A stretch of 64,000 nucleotides of DNA from Phormidesmis priestleyi BC1401 (GCF_001650195.1 NZ_LXYR01000004.1:1-64000); one strand, 5' to 3'; shown: positions 35,471 through 46,120, counted from the stretch's first letter. A program made the numbers and translations. The notes: generated from the sequence alone by a model not told the origin.

Positions 35471-36208
35471 ACAGAGAAACAGAGCTTCTGTCCATTCGAC
35501 GATCGCGCCGTAAGTATCTCCAGTTTGTCCGCCCAGCTTGCGATTAAACCAGGCTCCGGTGAGAATTGCGATCGCCAGTCCTCCCACGATCGCGACTGCT
35601 GCGCGAAGTGGGCGATCGTGCCAAAAAAATACACTTACTACAACCAACAGCAACAGAGTCGGAAACGCCTCCCAGAGAGATTGAATCGCAGCTTTGTGAA
35701 ATGCCCCTTTGCCCGTGGGTTTGAGATAAGGGAATCGAGCGATCGCCACGAGTTGTCCCCAGCGCCCCCAACTGGCGGCTGCCATCAATAGAAAGGCTCG
35801 ATCGATCGGTAGCTCACTCAAAGCAGCCGTTTTGAGCAGCAATAAGACAACTGCTGCCATTGCGCCAAATGCCCCGGTTGCGCTGTCAACCATAACTTGT
35901 AGACGACGAGTTGGGTCGGTCACGGCTAATCCATCGGCGCTATCCATCGCGCCATCGAGGTGCAAGCCTCCAGTGATGGCGACCCAAGCGGCGACTACGA
36001 TCGCGCTGCGAGTTAGCGTCGGCATTCCTGCCCAATGCAGTCCCCAATCCAAAAGTCCTAAAAGTCCCCCGATTAACAAGCCGATGAGCGGGGCGATCCG
36101 GGCGATGCCGCGAAACTCTAAAGTCCAGGCAGTTGGCACCGGAATACAAGTGTAGAAGGCAACTCCTGCGGTGATTTGCTGAAGGAACCGCTTGATAACT
36201 GACCCCAT
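35447..36208 (-). CDS. cobS: Adenosylcobinamide-GDP ribazoletransferase
   Basis: CobS joins adenosylcobinamide-GDP and alpha-ribazole in the last steps of cobamide synthesis, at the membrane. [37 protein letters not shown] contains the DGxxDxxDG signature. Five to six hydrophobic segments follow (e.g. [36 protein letters not shown]). Length 253 is normal. Cyanobacteria make pseudocobalamin with adenine; the enzyme is the same. It overlaps the channel gene tail to tail. Confidence 0.94.
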   Translation of the reverse strand: MGSVIKRFLQQITAGVAFYTCIPVPTAWTLEFRGIARIAPLIGLLIGGLLGLLDWGLHWAGMPTLTRSAIVVAAWVAITGGLHLDGAMDSADGLAVTDPTRRLQVMVDSATGAFGAMAAVVLLLLKTAALSELPIDRAFLLMAAASWGRWGQLVAIARFPYLKPTGKGAFHKAAIQSLWEAFPTLLLLVVVSVFFWHDRPLRAAVAIVGGLAIAILTGAWFNRKLGGQTGDTYGAIVEWTEALFLCLLTVTFR

Positions 36209-36339
36209 TTTTCACCTCTGCTACTTCATAGAATTTAAACTCTTCACACTCTGTTTAAAGTTGCATATCGGTTTTTCCAGCCATAATGACTATAGAGAGT
36301 TCTCAAGTCAGGGTCAGCAAAACCAAGGGCTTTCCAGCT

Positions 36340-36789
36340 ATGAGTCATGACCAATCTTCCCGCAATACAGGGCTTCCAGCCCCCTGCATCATCGACACAG
36401 GCACGATCGTTGACAAACGAGACATGCACCGTCTGCTGACAGACCTGAATCGAGTTCGCTACATTCACACCCAAGATGGCGCGATCACGACCCAGGGAGA
36501 AGGGTGTCTCTTAGAGGTTTTTGCCGACGCTGAGAGAGCGACCTTGATTGCTAATCATGCGCTCTATATCAATGTCCGCAGCTTTGATTATCTGGAGTTA
36601 AGCCAGTCACCAGAGCAGGAGACTTATTTTGATTTGATTCAAGATAGCCGTCAACTGAGGTTGATTCCGCTCTCTAACCCGTTGCAGAATCCAGGTCGAA
36701 GCATCAACGCGGCTGCACTAGAGGCGATGGTTGCCGAAGTGCTTTCTGCAAATTGGGATGTGCAAATTGACGAAGATGACGCATTCTAA
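36340..36789 (+). CDS. Conserved hypothetical protein
   Basis: This protein of about 149 residues is soluble with no signal or membrane segment. Its central part (VDKRDMHRLLTDLNRVRYIHTQDGAITTQGEGCLLEVFADAERATLIANHALYINVRSFDYLELSQS) alternates strands and helices. I do not recognise the family. The ATG at 36340 (MSHDQSSRN) is preferred; an upstream ATG at 36286 adds 18 residues. It precedes tgt by 72 bases on the same strand. Confidence 0.65.
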   Translation: MSHDQSSRNTGLPAPCIIDTGTIVDKRDMHRLLTDLNRVRYIHTQDGAITTQGEGCLLEVFADAERATLIANHALYINVRSFDYLELSQSPEQETYFDLIQDSRQLRLIPLSNPLQNPGRSINAAALEAMVAEVLSANWDVQIDEDDAF

Positions 36790-36825
36790 AGCGATCGTAG
36801 GTTCTATCGTGCTGCCTCCCTTTAG

Positions 36826-37971
<1,146 letters not shown>

Positions 37972-38038
37972 TTTTAAGACCCCTGATCATGTTACAGTGG
38001 GTGTCAATTATGAATTCTGTGTTGGAGACAAACGATTC

Positions 38039-38176
38039 ATGGAAGCAGCCCTGCTCTTGGCAAAACTGCCCGAAGCTTACGCCATTTTTGATCCCCTGGT
38101 GAATGTTTTGCCTGTAATTCCCGTTTTCTTTTTGCTGCTGGCTTTCGTTTGGCAAGCAGCCGTCGGTTTTAGATAG
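38039..38176 (+). CDS. psbK: Photosystem II protein PsbK
   Basis: This 45-residue frame begins [20 protein letters not shown] and ends VWQAAVGFR. The mature part ([20 protein letters not shown], then one membrane helix [15 protein letters not shown]) is the standard PsbK sequence, after an 8-residue leader that is cut off. PsbK is a small peripheral subunit of the photosystem II core, next to CP43. GGAGA at 38024 is a good ribosome site. It follows tgt by 67 bases. A strong terminator follows at 38197-38240. Confidence 0.97.
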   Translation: MEAALLLAKLPEAYAIFDPLVNVLPVIPVFFLLLAFVWQAAVGFR

Positions 38177-38196
38177 TTCTATATCAAACGAAATTT

Positions 38197-38240
38197 ATTC
38201 GTCAAAAAGGGGTAGCCAACGCTGCCCCTTTTTGACGAAT
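38197..38240 (+). terminator. psbK terminator
   Basis: Arms of 17 bases (38197-38213 and 38224-38240) match at 16 positions: ATTCGTCAAAAAGGGGT against GCCCCTTTTTGACGAAT. The loop is 10 bases. T-rich sequence (CTTGCTTTTT) follows. Confidence 0.9.
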
Positions 38241-38266
38241 CTTGCTTTTTAATAAAGAGGTCTCCA

Positions 38267-38731
38267 ATGGAAACTGCCATGACTCCTCTAGAGGCTGCTC
38301 TTAAAACCCAGTATGAAACCGATTACCTGAGATGGATCGAGACGACTCTAGAAAAACTGCGGAGTCGTGACTATGCCAGTGTGGACTGGGAGAATCTGGT
38401 CGAGGAAATCGAGGATATGGGGAGGAGTGAGCGAAGAAGTCTGAAGAGCAACCTGATTGTTGTGTTGGTTCATCTGCTCAAGTGGCAATTTCAGATCGAT
38501 CGCAGAAGTGGCAGTTGGGAAGGAAGCATGATTGAGCATCGTAGACGCATTCACCAGGCGATCGACGACTCGCCTAGCCTTCAGCCTTTTCTTGAAAGTA
38601 TTTTTGATGAATGCTATCTCCAAGCGGTCAAGCAAGCAAAAGCAGAGACTGGGCTATCGTCAGAGACATTTCCTCACCAGTGCCCTTATGAGTTGGTGGA
38701 AGTTGTGGGCGATGAGTTTTTACCCGATTAA
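38267..38731 (+). CDS. DUF29-family protein
   Basis: The 154-residue protein matches DUF29: an N-terminal YETDYLRWIETTLEKLRSRDYASVDWENLVEEIEDMGRSERRSLKSNLIVVLVHLLKWQFQ stretch, then SWEGSMIEHRRRIHQAIDDSPSLQPFLE and a C-terminal CPYELVEVVGDEFLPD. DUF29 proteins are abundant in cyanobacteria; function unknown. AAAGAGG lies just upstream of the ATG at 38267; a second ATG four codons in is also possible. Confidence 0.93.
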   Translation: METAMTPLEAALKTQYETDYLRWIETTLEKLRSRDYASVDWENLVEEIEDMGRSERRSLKSNLIVVLVHLLKWQFQIDRRSGSWEGSMIEHRRRIHQAIDDSPSLQPFLESIFDECYLQAVKQAKAETGLSSETFPHQCPYELVEVVGDEFLPD

Positions 38732-38762
38732 CTCCATCAATCAACCAAATGACCTCTAGATT

Positions 38763-39317
38763 CTAGCTGCGACCCCCGATCGCCTTAGCAAAAGCCGGAC
38801 GCTCTGCCATGCGCTGCATGTAACTCGTCACACCGGGATAGCTGCTCAAGTCAAGCTTTAACATCATCGGAATATAGGACAGCAGAGAACCCACCGCCAC
38901 ATCTGCCACACTGAACTGCTCACCCAACACAAACGGCTGACGTTCAAACAGTTCGCTGAGAGGTTGCATGAGGCGCGGCGTTTCCTTTTCTCGGTTGGCT
39001 TCGACAAAGACACCCGTCGCCAGCGTGGAGTTGGCAAACAAAACCCACTGCGCGATCGTGGCTCGTCTCTCTACATCAAATTCTTTGCCATACTTCTCAG
39101 CGAGATACATGAGAATTGCGCCCGACTCCCAGAGAGTAAAGTCGCCATCGACGATCGCCGGAACTTTACTAAAGGGATTAATTGCTTTAAAGGTCGGCTG
39201 TGACAGATCTCCCGCTTGCAGATCCAACACGATGAACTGGTAGGGAATGGCTAATTCTTCGAGATACCACTGAACGATCGAGGCACGACTGCGCCCTGTA
39301 CCATAAAGCTTTAGCAT
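38763..39317 (-). CDS. Glutathione S-transferase family protein
   Basis: This 184-residue two-domain GST has an N-terminal thioredoxin fold (MLKLYGTGRSRASIVQWYLEELAIPYQFI, cis-proline in FSKVPAIVDGDFTLWESGAILMYL) and a helical C-terminal domain (FVLGEQFSVADVAVGSLLSY). A Ser/Arg-containing start region (GTGRSR) replaces the usual tyrosine, as in several bacterial classes. Substrate unknown. It is convergent with the DUF29 gene. Confidence 0.9.
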   Translation of the reverse strand: MLKLYGTGRSRASIVQWYLEELAIPYQFIVLDLQAGDLSQPTFKAINPFSKVPAIVDGDFTLWESGAILMYLAEKYGKEFDVERRATIAQWVLFANSTLATGVFVEANREKETPRLMQPLSELFERQPFVLGEQFSVADVAVGSLLSYIPMMLKLDLSSYPGVTSYMQRMAERPAFAKAIGGRS

Positions 39318-39453
39318 GAGTCGAATCCTCTAAGAGTTTGGAATGATAGTTGAAGTTTGAGTACTTTTGTACTATTCTATAGCAGATGGATTTTTTGGAG
39401 ATTGCATCATGCTTGATTTGAAACTTAGACGGAGACATTTCAGCGAAACGTCT

Positions 39454-39918
39454 CTACAGCACCTTATGGGTGTGTTCGTGTTGCTTCACGTTGTCTTCGG
39501 TTCTGACGATGCGCTCTGAGTTTAAAACCCGCTTGCGTTCAGTGGAGTGATTAAAATCGTTGCGATTGCTGCCTACAGAGATGTGAGTCTGAGCGACTGG
39601 CTTTGCTTTATAAGTTCGGGCGGCAGCGGTGGCTCGGTAGACAAAATCGTCGCAAAACTGAGCCTCGATCGGAAACCCATCAGGCAATTGAGGCGTGTCT
39701 CCAGCAATCACTGTGCCCATTGTGGTCGCGATCGCCATTTCATAAGACGTCGGGATGCCCTTCACGATCGCTTCTAATGCCGCCGACGGAATTGGTTCAA
39801 CGATTTTGACTTGATGAACCTCGTTATCGTCTTTGATAAAGCAAGTCGCTAGACCCACCACCAAATAATCATCTGAAGCCAAATCGGTCGTATTGGGATA
39901 GGAAAATGAGGTCGTCAT
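39454..39918 (-). CDS. Conserved hypothetical protein
   Basis: This 154-residue protein has a compact first half (DYLVVGLATCFIKDDNEVHQVKIVEPIPSAALEAIVKGIPTSYEMAIATTMGTVI) and a polar, likely disordered tail (HSTERKRVLNSERIVRTEDNVKQHEHTHKVL). I do not recognise a named family. It is soluble with no signal peptide. It stands alone between GST and the gap before the TPR protein. Confidence 0.7.
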   Translation of the reverse strand: MTTSFSYPNTTDLASDDYLVVGLATCFIKDDNEVHQVKIVEPIPSAALEAIVKGIPTSYEMAIATTMGTVIAGDTPQLPDGFPIEAQFCDDFVYRATAAARTYKAKPVAQTHISVGSNRNDFNHSTERKRVLNSERIVRTEDNVKQHEHTHKVL

Positions 39919-40348
39919 AAGCCGTTTATAGAAACCAGATTAAAGCTGGCACGATCGCAGAACAGGATTGCATTTTATCAACTTCTAAGAGGCTACTGTG
40001 CTTTAGCTTGACTTCTCTCAACAAAAGCTGAGCGATCGCAACAGGCTAGCCCTTTCCCTCTGAGGGGATATTAAGAGGGTACAAAGCTTTTGTAAAGCTG
40101 GGACCTGTTTCCCGACTATCTGCGTCTGACGGTGAAGACCTTTTACGGTAAGCCTCTCTGCTGATCGCTCAATGCTCCTGTCTTTCAGAAATGTGGATAA
40201 CTCAGCTTGAAGTGACCTACATCCAACCCATCAAAAACGTCAGCCAATCCAAAATCTGACCCTAGATGTACCGATTCGTAACACTTAGACAGAAAAATGT
40301 TGGTCAGAGAGTTTATAAGCTTAAACCCACAAGCCCAATGAGGACTGC
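39919..40348. other. Gap upstream of TPR gene
   Basis: No gene is seen in this 430-base gap between divergent genes. Short hairpins are present (for example GGGACCTGTTTCCC near 40102), but none has a clear T-run or a known RNA motif. Confidence 0.4.
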
Positions 40349-41197
40349 ATGAACGCCCATACTTTGTTAAGTCGCCACAGCTCATCTCTTCAGCCGTTTC
40401 GTCCCAGCTATCTCAAGAGTGGAAGTGCCTATGTTCCTCGTCATGCGTCTGAGGGAAGTTTACGCTGCAATCGTCGCAAACAGCCTAATCGCAAGGGTTC
40501 TCTAGACACTCTGACCAGCCGAAGATCAGCTTGGCTAGAACCCGCCGAGCAAGATCGCCTGCTGCGTCAACGATCGCTCACCGAAGCCCGTCGTGGAAAC
40601 TACCAAACCGCCATTGAGGGCTTTAATCTGCTGATTGAGCGCAATTCTCAGAGTGCGATCGACTACAACAATCGAGGCTTAGTCTATTTTCAAAGTGGAC
40701 AGGTTGCCGCCGCCTTAGGCGACTACAATCACGCGATTAAGCTAGATGCTCGATCGGCGAGTGCCTATAATAACCGGGCTAACTACTACGCCGCTCAAGG
40801 GCGATTGGCAGAAGCGATCGCGGATTATGAAACTGCGATCGATCTTGATCCCACAAACGTCCGAGCTTGGATCAATCAGGGCGTGACCTTCCGAGAATTA
40901 GAAATGTATCTTCAAGCGATCGAGAATTTCGACCACGCCTTGCAGATGACTCAATTTCTCTCGACGGGTGCCAACACAACCGTTTTAGAAGGTCACATCT
41001 ATGGAGCACGAGGGCGCACCCATCATCTAGCAGGTGACTGGAATTACGCGATCGCAGATTATCACCGCGCACTAGACAAAATGGATGGGTTGGAGACGAT
41101 CGAAGCCTCTTTATCTTCTTACCGCCTTCAGTCTCAAGTCGAGAATTGGTTAAATCAATTGATGTCTTCTTCGGGTAGAACGATGACTGACGAATGA
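40349..41197 (+). CDS. TPR repeat protein
   Basis: This 282-residue protein has a basic, low-complexity N-terminus (about 1-70) and then four TPR units, starting near residue 72: RRGNYQTAIEGFNLLIERNSQSAIDYNNRGLVYFQSGQVAAALGDYNHAIKLDARSASAYNNRANYYAAQGRLAEAIADYETAIDLDPTN. Later helices extend to about 245. TPRs usually hold protein partners. No signal peptide. Partner unknown. Confidence 0.85.
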   Translation: MNAHTLLSRHSSSLQPFRPSYLKSGSAYVPRHASEGSLRCNRRKQPNRKGSLDTLTSRRSAWLEPAEQDRLLRQRSLTEARRGNYQTAIEGFNLLIERNSQSAIDYNNRGLVYFQSGQVAAALGDYNHAIKLDARSASAYNNRANYYAAQGRLAEAIADYETAIDLDPTNVRAWINQGVTFRELEMYLQAIENFDHALQMTQFLSTGANTTVLEGHIYGARGRTHHLAGDWNYAIADYHRALDKMDGLETIEASLSSYRLQSQVENWLNQLMSSSGRTMTDE

Positions 41198-41225
41198 TGA
41201 AATGTTGTCAGTCATCACTCGCTTT

Positions 41226-42560
41226 TTACTGCGGACTCACTTTACCAATCACTCCTAGCGATCCGTCATCTTTCACCGTCCAAACGTCGTAGTTACCGAC
41301 CACATCGCCGTTTTCATCAATATCGACATTGCCACTTGCGCCTTGATAGTTAATCTTTTGACCTTTGCGGAGCAAGTCTAATCCTTGGCAAACGTCAGTG
41401 ACTTCGGTGCCCGGTGCATTCGTGACTTCGCGCAGCTTGCTCTTAATGCCGTCTCCCGTGTTGGATTTTGCAGACTGGGCAGCCAACACTAAGATCGCTG
41501 CCGCATCCCAAGAGTGAGCCGCATAGGGTGCGAGAGGTCGATTTTGTTTCTCCTTCCAGAGCTTGGCAAATGCGTCGAGGGCTTTGCCGTTTGCACCCGG
41601 AACGGTGCCGATCGCGCCCGCTAAAATTGATTTACCATCGCTAGTTTTGCCCACCTTTGCGACAAAATCGGGCGAATAGACCCCATCGGTTAATAGAAGT
41701 TGAGTGCCTTTACTCGCGCCTTGCTCAAAGGCTGACTTCACAATCAAACCGCCCGTTTCGGCGTAGAGAACCGCAGCCACGGCTTGAGGCTTTCCAGCAA
41801 AAGCGGCACTGGCTTCTGTGGTAAACGTAGTGGCTTTGGGGTCATAGCGCGTCGGCTTGCTGTTGTTGGTGATCGTGCCGCCGAGTTTCTCAAAGGCTTG
41901 CTTAAATTCTTTCTCAAAGCCAACGCCGTAGTCATTATTGATGACTACCGTTCCTGCCGTTTTAAAGCCCCGCTCAATGGCTAGTTTTGCCAAAGCCTGT
42001 GCTTGATAGGTGTCTGGAGGAGCCGTTCGTGCCCAATAGCCTTGAAACTTGCCTTCTTTTGCCTGTTGAGTGAAGACAGGACTGGTGCTGCCTGGAGAGA
42101 TTAAAACGACTTTGTTGCGAATAGCGATCGGCAGCGCAGCCGTTGAAACACTACTCGCAAACGATCCCACGACTCCGGCAACTTTATCGACTTCTGCGAG
42201 TTTTGTCATGCCTTCGGTGCCTGCCGATGGCTCAGTCTGGTCATCCACCGAAGTCAGGGTGACAGGTTCTCCATTTACGCCGCCGCACTTATTTACGGTG
42301 TCTACCAGCAGCGGCACAGTGGCGATCATTTGCTGCCCGATCGAGCCTAAATCACCCGTCGCCGGAAGCAGAGAGCCAAGCTTTAAGCCTTTTGTATCAG
42401 CGGCAGCCGTCGCCGCTGCACCCGGAGAAGCCGTCCCTTGAGCAGTAGGAGGGGCAGCTTCTTGACAGGCAGCCGTTAAAAACCCAACTGCGATCGTCAC
42501 TGCTGCGAGAGCGATCGCCGCACCAGGGTTTGAACCCTTCGCTGAAGCCAATTTAGTCAT
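41226..42560 (-). CDS. Branched-chain/neutral amino acid ABC binding protein
   Basis: This 444-residue lipoprotein has a signal peptide and lipobox (LTAAC near residue 32). It has a periplasmic binding-protein type I fold (LKLGSLLPATGDLGSIGQQMIATVPLLVDTVNKCGGVNG; VGSFASSVSTAALPIAIRNKVVLISPGSTSPVF). It resembles LivK/NatB-like amino acid binding proteins. No permease or ATPase gene lies nearby, so it is an orphan component here. A hairpin at 42667 belongs to the tRNA, not to this gene. Confidence 0.88.
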   Translation of the reverse strand: MTKLASAKGSNPGAAIALAAVTIAVGFLTAACQEAAPPTAQGTASPGAAATAAADTKGLKLGSLLPATGDLGSIGQQMIATVPLLVDTVNKCGGVNGEPVTLTSVDDQTEPSAGTEGMTKLAEVDKVAGVVGSFASSVSTAALPIAIRNKVVLISPGSTSPVFTQQAKEGKFQGYWARTAPPDTYQAQALAKLAIERGFKTAGTVVINNDYGVGFEKEFKQAFEKLGGTITNNSKPTRYDPKATTFTTEASAAFAGKPQAVAAVLYAETGGLIVKSAFEQGASKGTQLLLTDGVYSPDFVAKVGKTSDGKSILAGAIGTVPGANGKALDAFAKLWKEKQNRPLAPYAAHSWDAAAILVLAAQSAKSNTGDGIKSKLREVTNAPGTEVTDVCQGLDLLRKGQKINYQGASGNVDIDENGDVVGNYDVWTVKDDGSLGVIGKVSPQ

Positions 42561-42666
42561 TTGAATCTAGATTCCTCAACGTCTCATCAGTCTAAATGAG
42601 GCTCATCTTAAACTAATTGCTCTCTAAAGAGTAGGGAAGTCGATAACTTAGTTGTGAAAGAGTAAA

Positions 42667-42693
42667 GCGCTAGATGTTTAGGACATCTAGCGC
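42667..42693 (-). terminator. tRNA-Ser terminator
   Basis: GCGCTAGATGT (42667-42677) pairs perfectly with ACATCTAGCGC (42683-42693) over five bases. On the minus strand TTTACTCTTTC follows. It is 18 bases past the tRNA. Confidence 0.75.
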
Positions 42694-42710
42694 CTACTAA
42701 TGATTGAAAA

Positions 42711-42799
42711 CGGAGAGAGAGGGATTCGAACCCTCGGATAGACCTAAATCCATCAACAGATTAGCAATCTGCCGCTTTCGACCACTCAGCCATCTCTCC
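42711..42799 (-). tRNA. trnS-GCU: tRNA-Ser (GCU)
   Basis: On the minus strand the molecule starts GGAGAGATGGCTGAGTGG and ends with the T-arm GGGTTCGAATCCC and acceptor TCTCTCC plus G. The anticodon loop ATTGCTAA gives GCU, reading AGC/AGU serine codons. A long variable arm marks it as a class II tRNA. CCA is not encoded. Confidence 0.95.
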
Positions 42800-42877
42800 G
42801 GGTGACGATTTACAATCTTATCAAAGTTTACGGCAAAACGGTCAACTGGTTAAGAATTTGGCAAATCGCAGCAAAGA

Positions 42878-43972
42878 CTAACGAATCGTCAGACCCAGAA
42901 CGGCAAGAACGGCGGCGATCACATAAAACCAGCCGACAACTTGAGTTTCTGTCCAGCCTGTCAACTCTAAGTGATTGTGGAAAGGCGACATTTTGAACAA
43001 TCGCTTGCCAATACCATTCGAGTCTTTTGTGGCTTTATAATAGCCAACCTGAGCAATTACAGACAGGGTTTCTAAGAAAAACAACCCGCTCAAGATCAGC
43101 AGCGCGAATAGAGAGTTTGTGATCAGAGCGACTGCTGCTAATCCGCCGCCTAGCGCTAACGATCCGGTGTCGCCCATAAACACACGAGCCGGGTTGCGGT
43201 TGTGTACTAAGAACCCTAAACAGCCGCCACTCATTGAGACGCAGAAGATCATCAAATCAGGGGAACTGGTTCCGATTAAGGCACCTAGACCGAGGAGCGC
43301 GATCGCAACCGTTCCACCCGCCAAACCATCCATTCCGTCCGTTAGGTTTGTAGCGTTGCTCTCAGCGACCAGAGTGAAGGCAGCAAGCACCCAGAATAAG
43401 ACTCCGAGGGGAAGGGTTAAGCCTAATGGAAGTGCCAGCGTTGTAATGCTGACGGGATGGCTGACGTAGAGCCAAACGCAAAACGCGACTGCGAAGAAGA
43501 CTTGCAGCCCCAGTTTTAAGCGGGGAGAAATGCCCTTATTGGATTTGTAACGAATGATTTGCCAGTCATCTATGAATCCAACCAAGGCATAAGCCAGAGT
43601 CAACGCTGACACAGCGACTACGTTGGCTGAAAACCCCGATAAGACGAGTGCAAACGCCACCGCGACGGGAACAAAAAAGGCTCCACCCATCGTCGGGGTT
43701 CCTGCCTTCTTGAGATGAGACTGCGGTCCGTCTTCACGAATGACTTGCCCTGCTTTTAAGGCTTTTAGCAAAGGCACTGCCCAAAACCCGACTCCTGCCG
43801 TTGCTAACGCACTTGCCCAGAGCGGTAGAGTCAGAGATGCCACCTGATGAAAAGGTCGTCCTGCAACTGCATCCAGCGCAATAGCAGCAACAGTCAGTCC
43901 GATCGTCAGAAACAAAAAGAGCCGCGTTCCTGAGAAACTGAATGATCGATCTGTAAATAATTTAGCGTCCAC
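42878..43972 (-). CDS. mraY: Phospho-N-acetylmuramoyl-pentapeptide transferase
   Basis: MraY makes lipid I at the membrane from UDP-MurNAc-pentapeptide and undecaprenyl phosphate. The 364-residue protein has about ten helices. Motifs include KKAGTPTMGG, LAYALVGFIDDWQI (Asp pair), SNATNLTDGMDGLAGG and the C-terminal FKMSPFHNHLELTGW. It joins murE and rodA as cell-wall genes, though not in one operon. Confidence 0.96.
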   Translation of the reverse strand: MDAKLFTDRSFSFSGTRLFLFLTIGLTVAAIALDAVAGRPFHQVASLTLPLWASALATAGVGFWAVPLLKALKAGQVIREDGPQSHLKKAGTPTMGGAFFVPVAVAFALVLSGFSANVVAVSALTLAYALVGFIDDWQIIRYKSNKGISPRLKLGLQVFFAVAFCVWLYVSHPVSITTLALPLGLTLPLGVLFWVLAAFTLVAESNATNLTDGMDGLAGGTVAIALLGLGALIGTSSPDLMIFCVSMSGGCLGFLVHNRNPARVFMGDTGSLALGGGLAAVALITNSLFALLILSGLFFLETLSVIAQVGYYKATKDSNGIGKRLFKMSPFHNHLELTGWTETQVVGWFYVIAAVLAVLGLTIR

Positions 43973-44108
43973 GAGATTCTCACTTCACTCCGCACATTAC
44001 ACCACACCACCGCAGCAACACTCTTCGGAAAAGAGTTGAAGAGTTTGCTCATTATTTGCCTTTGTAAAGAGGGGCTTTTCCCTTCTCTACAAAGATTGCC
44101 CACTCACT

Positions 44109-44351
44109 CTAGTCTTCTGCATCTAAATCATCGTCATCATCGTCCAAATCGAAGGAGTTATCGTCTTCCGAAATGAACTGATTGATGTCATCAACGTCTT
44201 CGGTGACACCCACTTCGACTTCTTGAACTTCACGAGCCAGCAGACGACCCGACTTTTCGAGCCAGTCGAGAATCGAGGATTCTTGCTGGACGGGAATCAC
44301 AGCAGCTCGCTGATCACGAGGCTCTTCACGTAACGAGGGATTATAAACCAT
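44109..44351 (-). CDS. DUF3134-family protein
   Basis: The 80-residue protein starts MVYNPSLREEPRDQRAAVIP and has the DUF3134 core SSILDWLEKSGRLLAREV, then a long acidic tail of Asp and Glu (DDDDDDLDAED). It is confined to cyanobacteria; function unknown. It is about 385 bases from the divergent aroK start. Confidence 0.9.
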   Translation of the reverse strand: MVYNPSLREEPRDQRAAVIPVQQESSILDWLEKSGRLLAREVQEVEVGVTEDVDDINQFISEDDNSFDLDDDDDDLDAED

Positions 44352-44736
44352 GGAGCGATTCAGTTCACAACAAAAATTAACGGTGTCTTCTTAAAGTTTA
44401 GACCTTATGAAACAACCAGAGTCTACCATCGCCTTAAGAAAATGGCTCAAAAAGTCCGCATATTTTTCTAATGATGTCAAGCTGCCTTTCTCAAGCGTAT
44501 AAATTGTTTATGAGCTCGATCGCTCCAGTTCAAACAAGGGCGTTGCTGAATCGATCTAGGATGAGGGTAAAATCTGTTCGGATGTTTCAGAAAAGTCTCA
44601 CATCGCGTTACTTTATGAGATGGTTCTTTTGTTAAGAGTTCTTAACCAATCTAGATACAGATTCATAAGGCTGCTCACAGCGAGACGACTTAACGCTAGT
44701 GTGATGACAGAGAACTTATTCATTTAGGAAAATCTC
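44352..44736. other. Divergent promoter region before aroK
   Basis: No gene is seen. The stretch is AT-rich and must hold promoters for the DUF3134 gene and aroK, but no motif stands out. Confidence 0.4.
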
Positions 44737-45330
44737 TTGTTAAAAGGAGTCAATCTTTATTTCATCGGCATGATGGGAGCTGGTAAAACCACGATCGGGC
44801 GCTTACTAGCAGAACAACTCAACTACCAGTTTTTTGACACTGATACCGTGATTGAGCAAGCAGCAAGACAGCCAATCACTCAAATTTTTGCCGAATCTGG
44901 AGAAGAAACCTTCCGGCAGTTAGAAACGCAGGTTTTATCTCAGTTGTCACATCACACTCGATTAGCAATTGCCACAGGCGGCGGAATTGTTTTAACGCGC
45001 GAAAACTGGAGCTATTTACGTCACGGAATTGTTGTGTGGCTTGACGTTTCGATCGAGCAATTACATCAACGGCTACAGCACGATACCAGTCGTCCACTTC
45101 TTCAAGATCAGAACGCCAAGTTTAAGGAAAAACTGCAAATGCTCTTAGAGCACCGTCACCCACTCTATTCTCAGGCAGATGTGCGAGTCATAACTCTAGC
45201 AGATGAGCCAGCGACTCAAATTGCTGCACGAGTTTTGGAGGCGATCGCTCAAAAGTGCCAGGAAAAATCGCAACTCAATGAGCGTCTCAGATTGATGAAT
45301 CAAGAGACTCCCTATCAAGTTGAAAATTAA
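44737..45330 (+). CDS. aroK: Shikimate kinase
   Basis: AroK phosphorylates shikimate, giving the substrate of AroA. Walker A is GMMGAGKTTIGR. The shikimate-binding DTD and the EETFRQLETQVL and ATGGGIV stretches are typical. The lid loop carries DTSRPLL. The start is likely the TTG at 44737 (LKGVNLYFIG), with AGGAAAA at about 44728 as ribosome site; no ATG precedes the Walker motif usefully. Length 197. A weak hairpin (GATCGAGC/GCTCGATC, 45338-45374) lies after the stop. Confidence 0.94.
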   Translation: MLKGVNLYFIGMMGAGKTTIGRLLAEQLNYQFFDTDTVIEQAARQPITQIFAESGEETFRQLETQVLSQLSHHTRLAIATGGGIVLTRENWSYLRHGIVVWLDVSIEQLHQRLQHDTSRPLLQDQNAKFKEKLQMLLEHRHPLYSQADVRVITLADEPATQIAARVLEAIAQKCQEKSQLNERLRLMNQETPYQVEN

Positions 45331-45385
45331 AATCAGCGATCGAGCGTCAGCAAGAATGTCACCGATGCTCGATCTCTGAGACTAA

Positions 45386-46084
45386 CTAACAACTCAATGA
45401 GTCCTCATCCAGGGCAGAGGGAATGCCCAACACAGGGCAGAGAAACGTCTTTCCTAGTTGCTGCACGAGTGGATGCTTGGCAGATTCACAGCCCAAAATC
45501 AGCAGAGACGCTGACTCAGCTTGAACGACACTGGTTAACTCTTCGTCAACAGAGCCAAACCGTAGGTGGGTTTTGAGAGAACCGCGCCACTCATCGGCTA
45601 AACAACGAGCCTGCCAGAGAATTCGATCGGCGTGTTCAAACACGTCTGCCATACCCATCTCAAGACTAGGACTGGCTACCTCAACGAGATCAGGCAATTC
45701 AGCCAGTGCGGTTCTTGGACGAGCGCAATCATGAAGAGCCACATCTAAGAGAGTGGGCTGATCGTGGGATCGTGCCCATCGCTGCGTCGGATCTGTTGTT
45801 GCAGCAACCCTCGATCGCGGATGGCTCGATCGATTATCAACGACATAGACAACCTGAACTGTGACTTGTTTTCTCGTCGCTAACCGAGTTTGGTGAGCAA
45901 TCCATAACGTAAGGTCGAGCGCGGCTTGACTGCGGGGAGAACCCGAATAGCCCACCACCAAATTGATGTCTTGCTCAGAGCTAGTCTGAGGCGATTGCGC
46001 TTGTGGTAAAAGCACCATTTGATTCACTAAGTCACTACGACCTAGCGTGCTTTGAAGACGCACAAGCATGGATAGAATATTCAC
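45386..46084 (-). CDS. Universal stress protein family (UspA-like)
   Basis: This 232-residue protein has a UspA-like fold: NLVVGYSGSPRSQAALDLTLWIAH and LTSVVQAESASLLILGCESAKHPLVQQLGKTFLCPVLGIP. It may bind ATP (G-2x-G-9x-G type pattern near the end is not perfect). The start is a GTG at 46084, reading GTG-AAT-ATT-CTA. The ribosome site is the GAGAGG eight bases before it, inside a hairpin at 46092-46120. An upstream ydaO/yuaA riboswitch (46210-46345) indicates control by c-di-AMP, linking it to osmotic or potassium stress. Confidence 0.85.
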   Translation of the reverse strand: MNILSMLVRLQSTLGRSDLVNQMVLLPQAQSPQTSSEQDINLVVGYSGSPRSQAALDLTLWIAHQTRLATRKQVTVQVVYVVDNRSSHPRSRVAATTDPTQRWARSHDQPTLLDVALHDCARPRTALAELPDLVEVASPSLEMGMADVFEHADRILWQARCLADEWRGSLKTHLRFGSVDEELTSVVQAESASLLILGCESAKHPLVQQLGKTFLCPVLGIPSALDEDSLSC

Positions 46085-46085
46085 G

Positions 46086-46120
46086 ATAAAAACCTCTCAA
46101 GATCAGGGTTTGCGAGAGGT
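46086..46120 (-). promoter_or_regulatory. Hairpin overlapping the Usp ribosome site
   Basis: On the minus strand ACCTCTC (46120-46114), a 15-base loop and GAGAGGT (46098-46092) are followed by TTTTATC and the GTG start. The right arm is also the only good ribosome site. It can act as terminator, ribosome-site blocker or both, as the output part of the riboswitch. Confidence 0.7.

Noticed and set aside
41226-42560. Complete amino acid ABC transporter
   Set aside because: Only the binding protein is present; no permease or ATPase gene flanks it.
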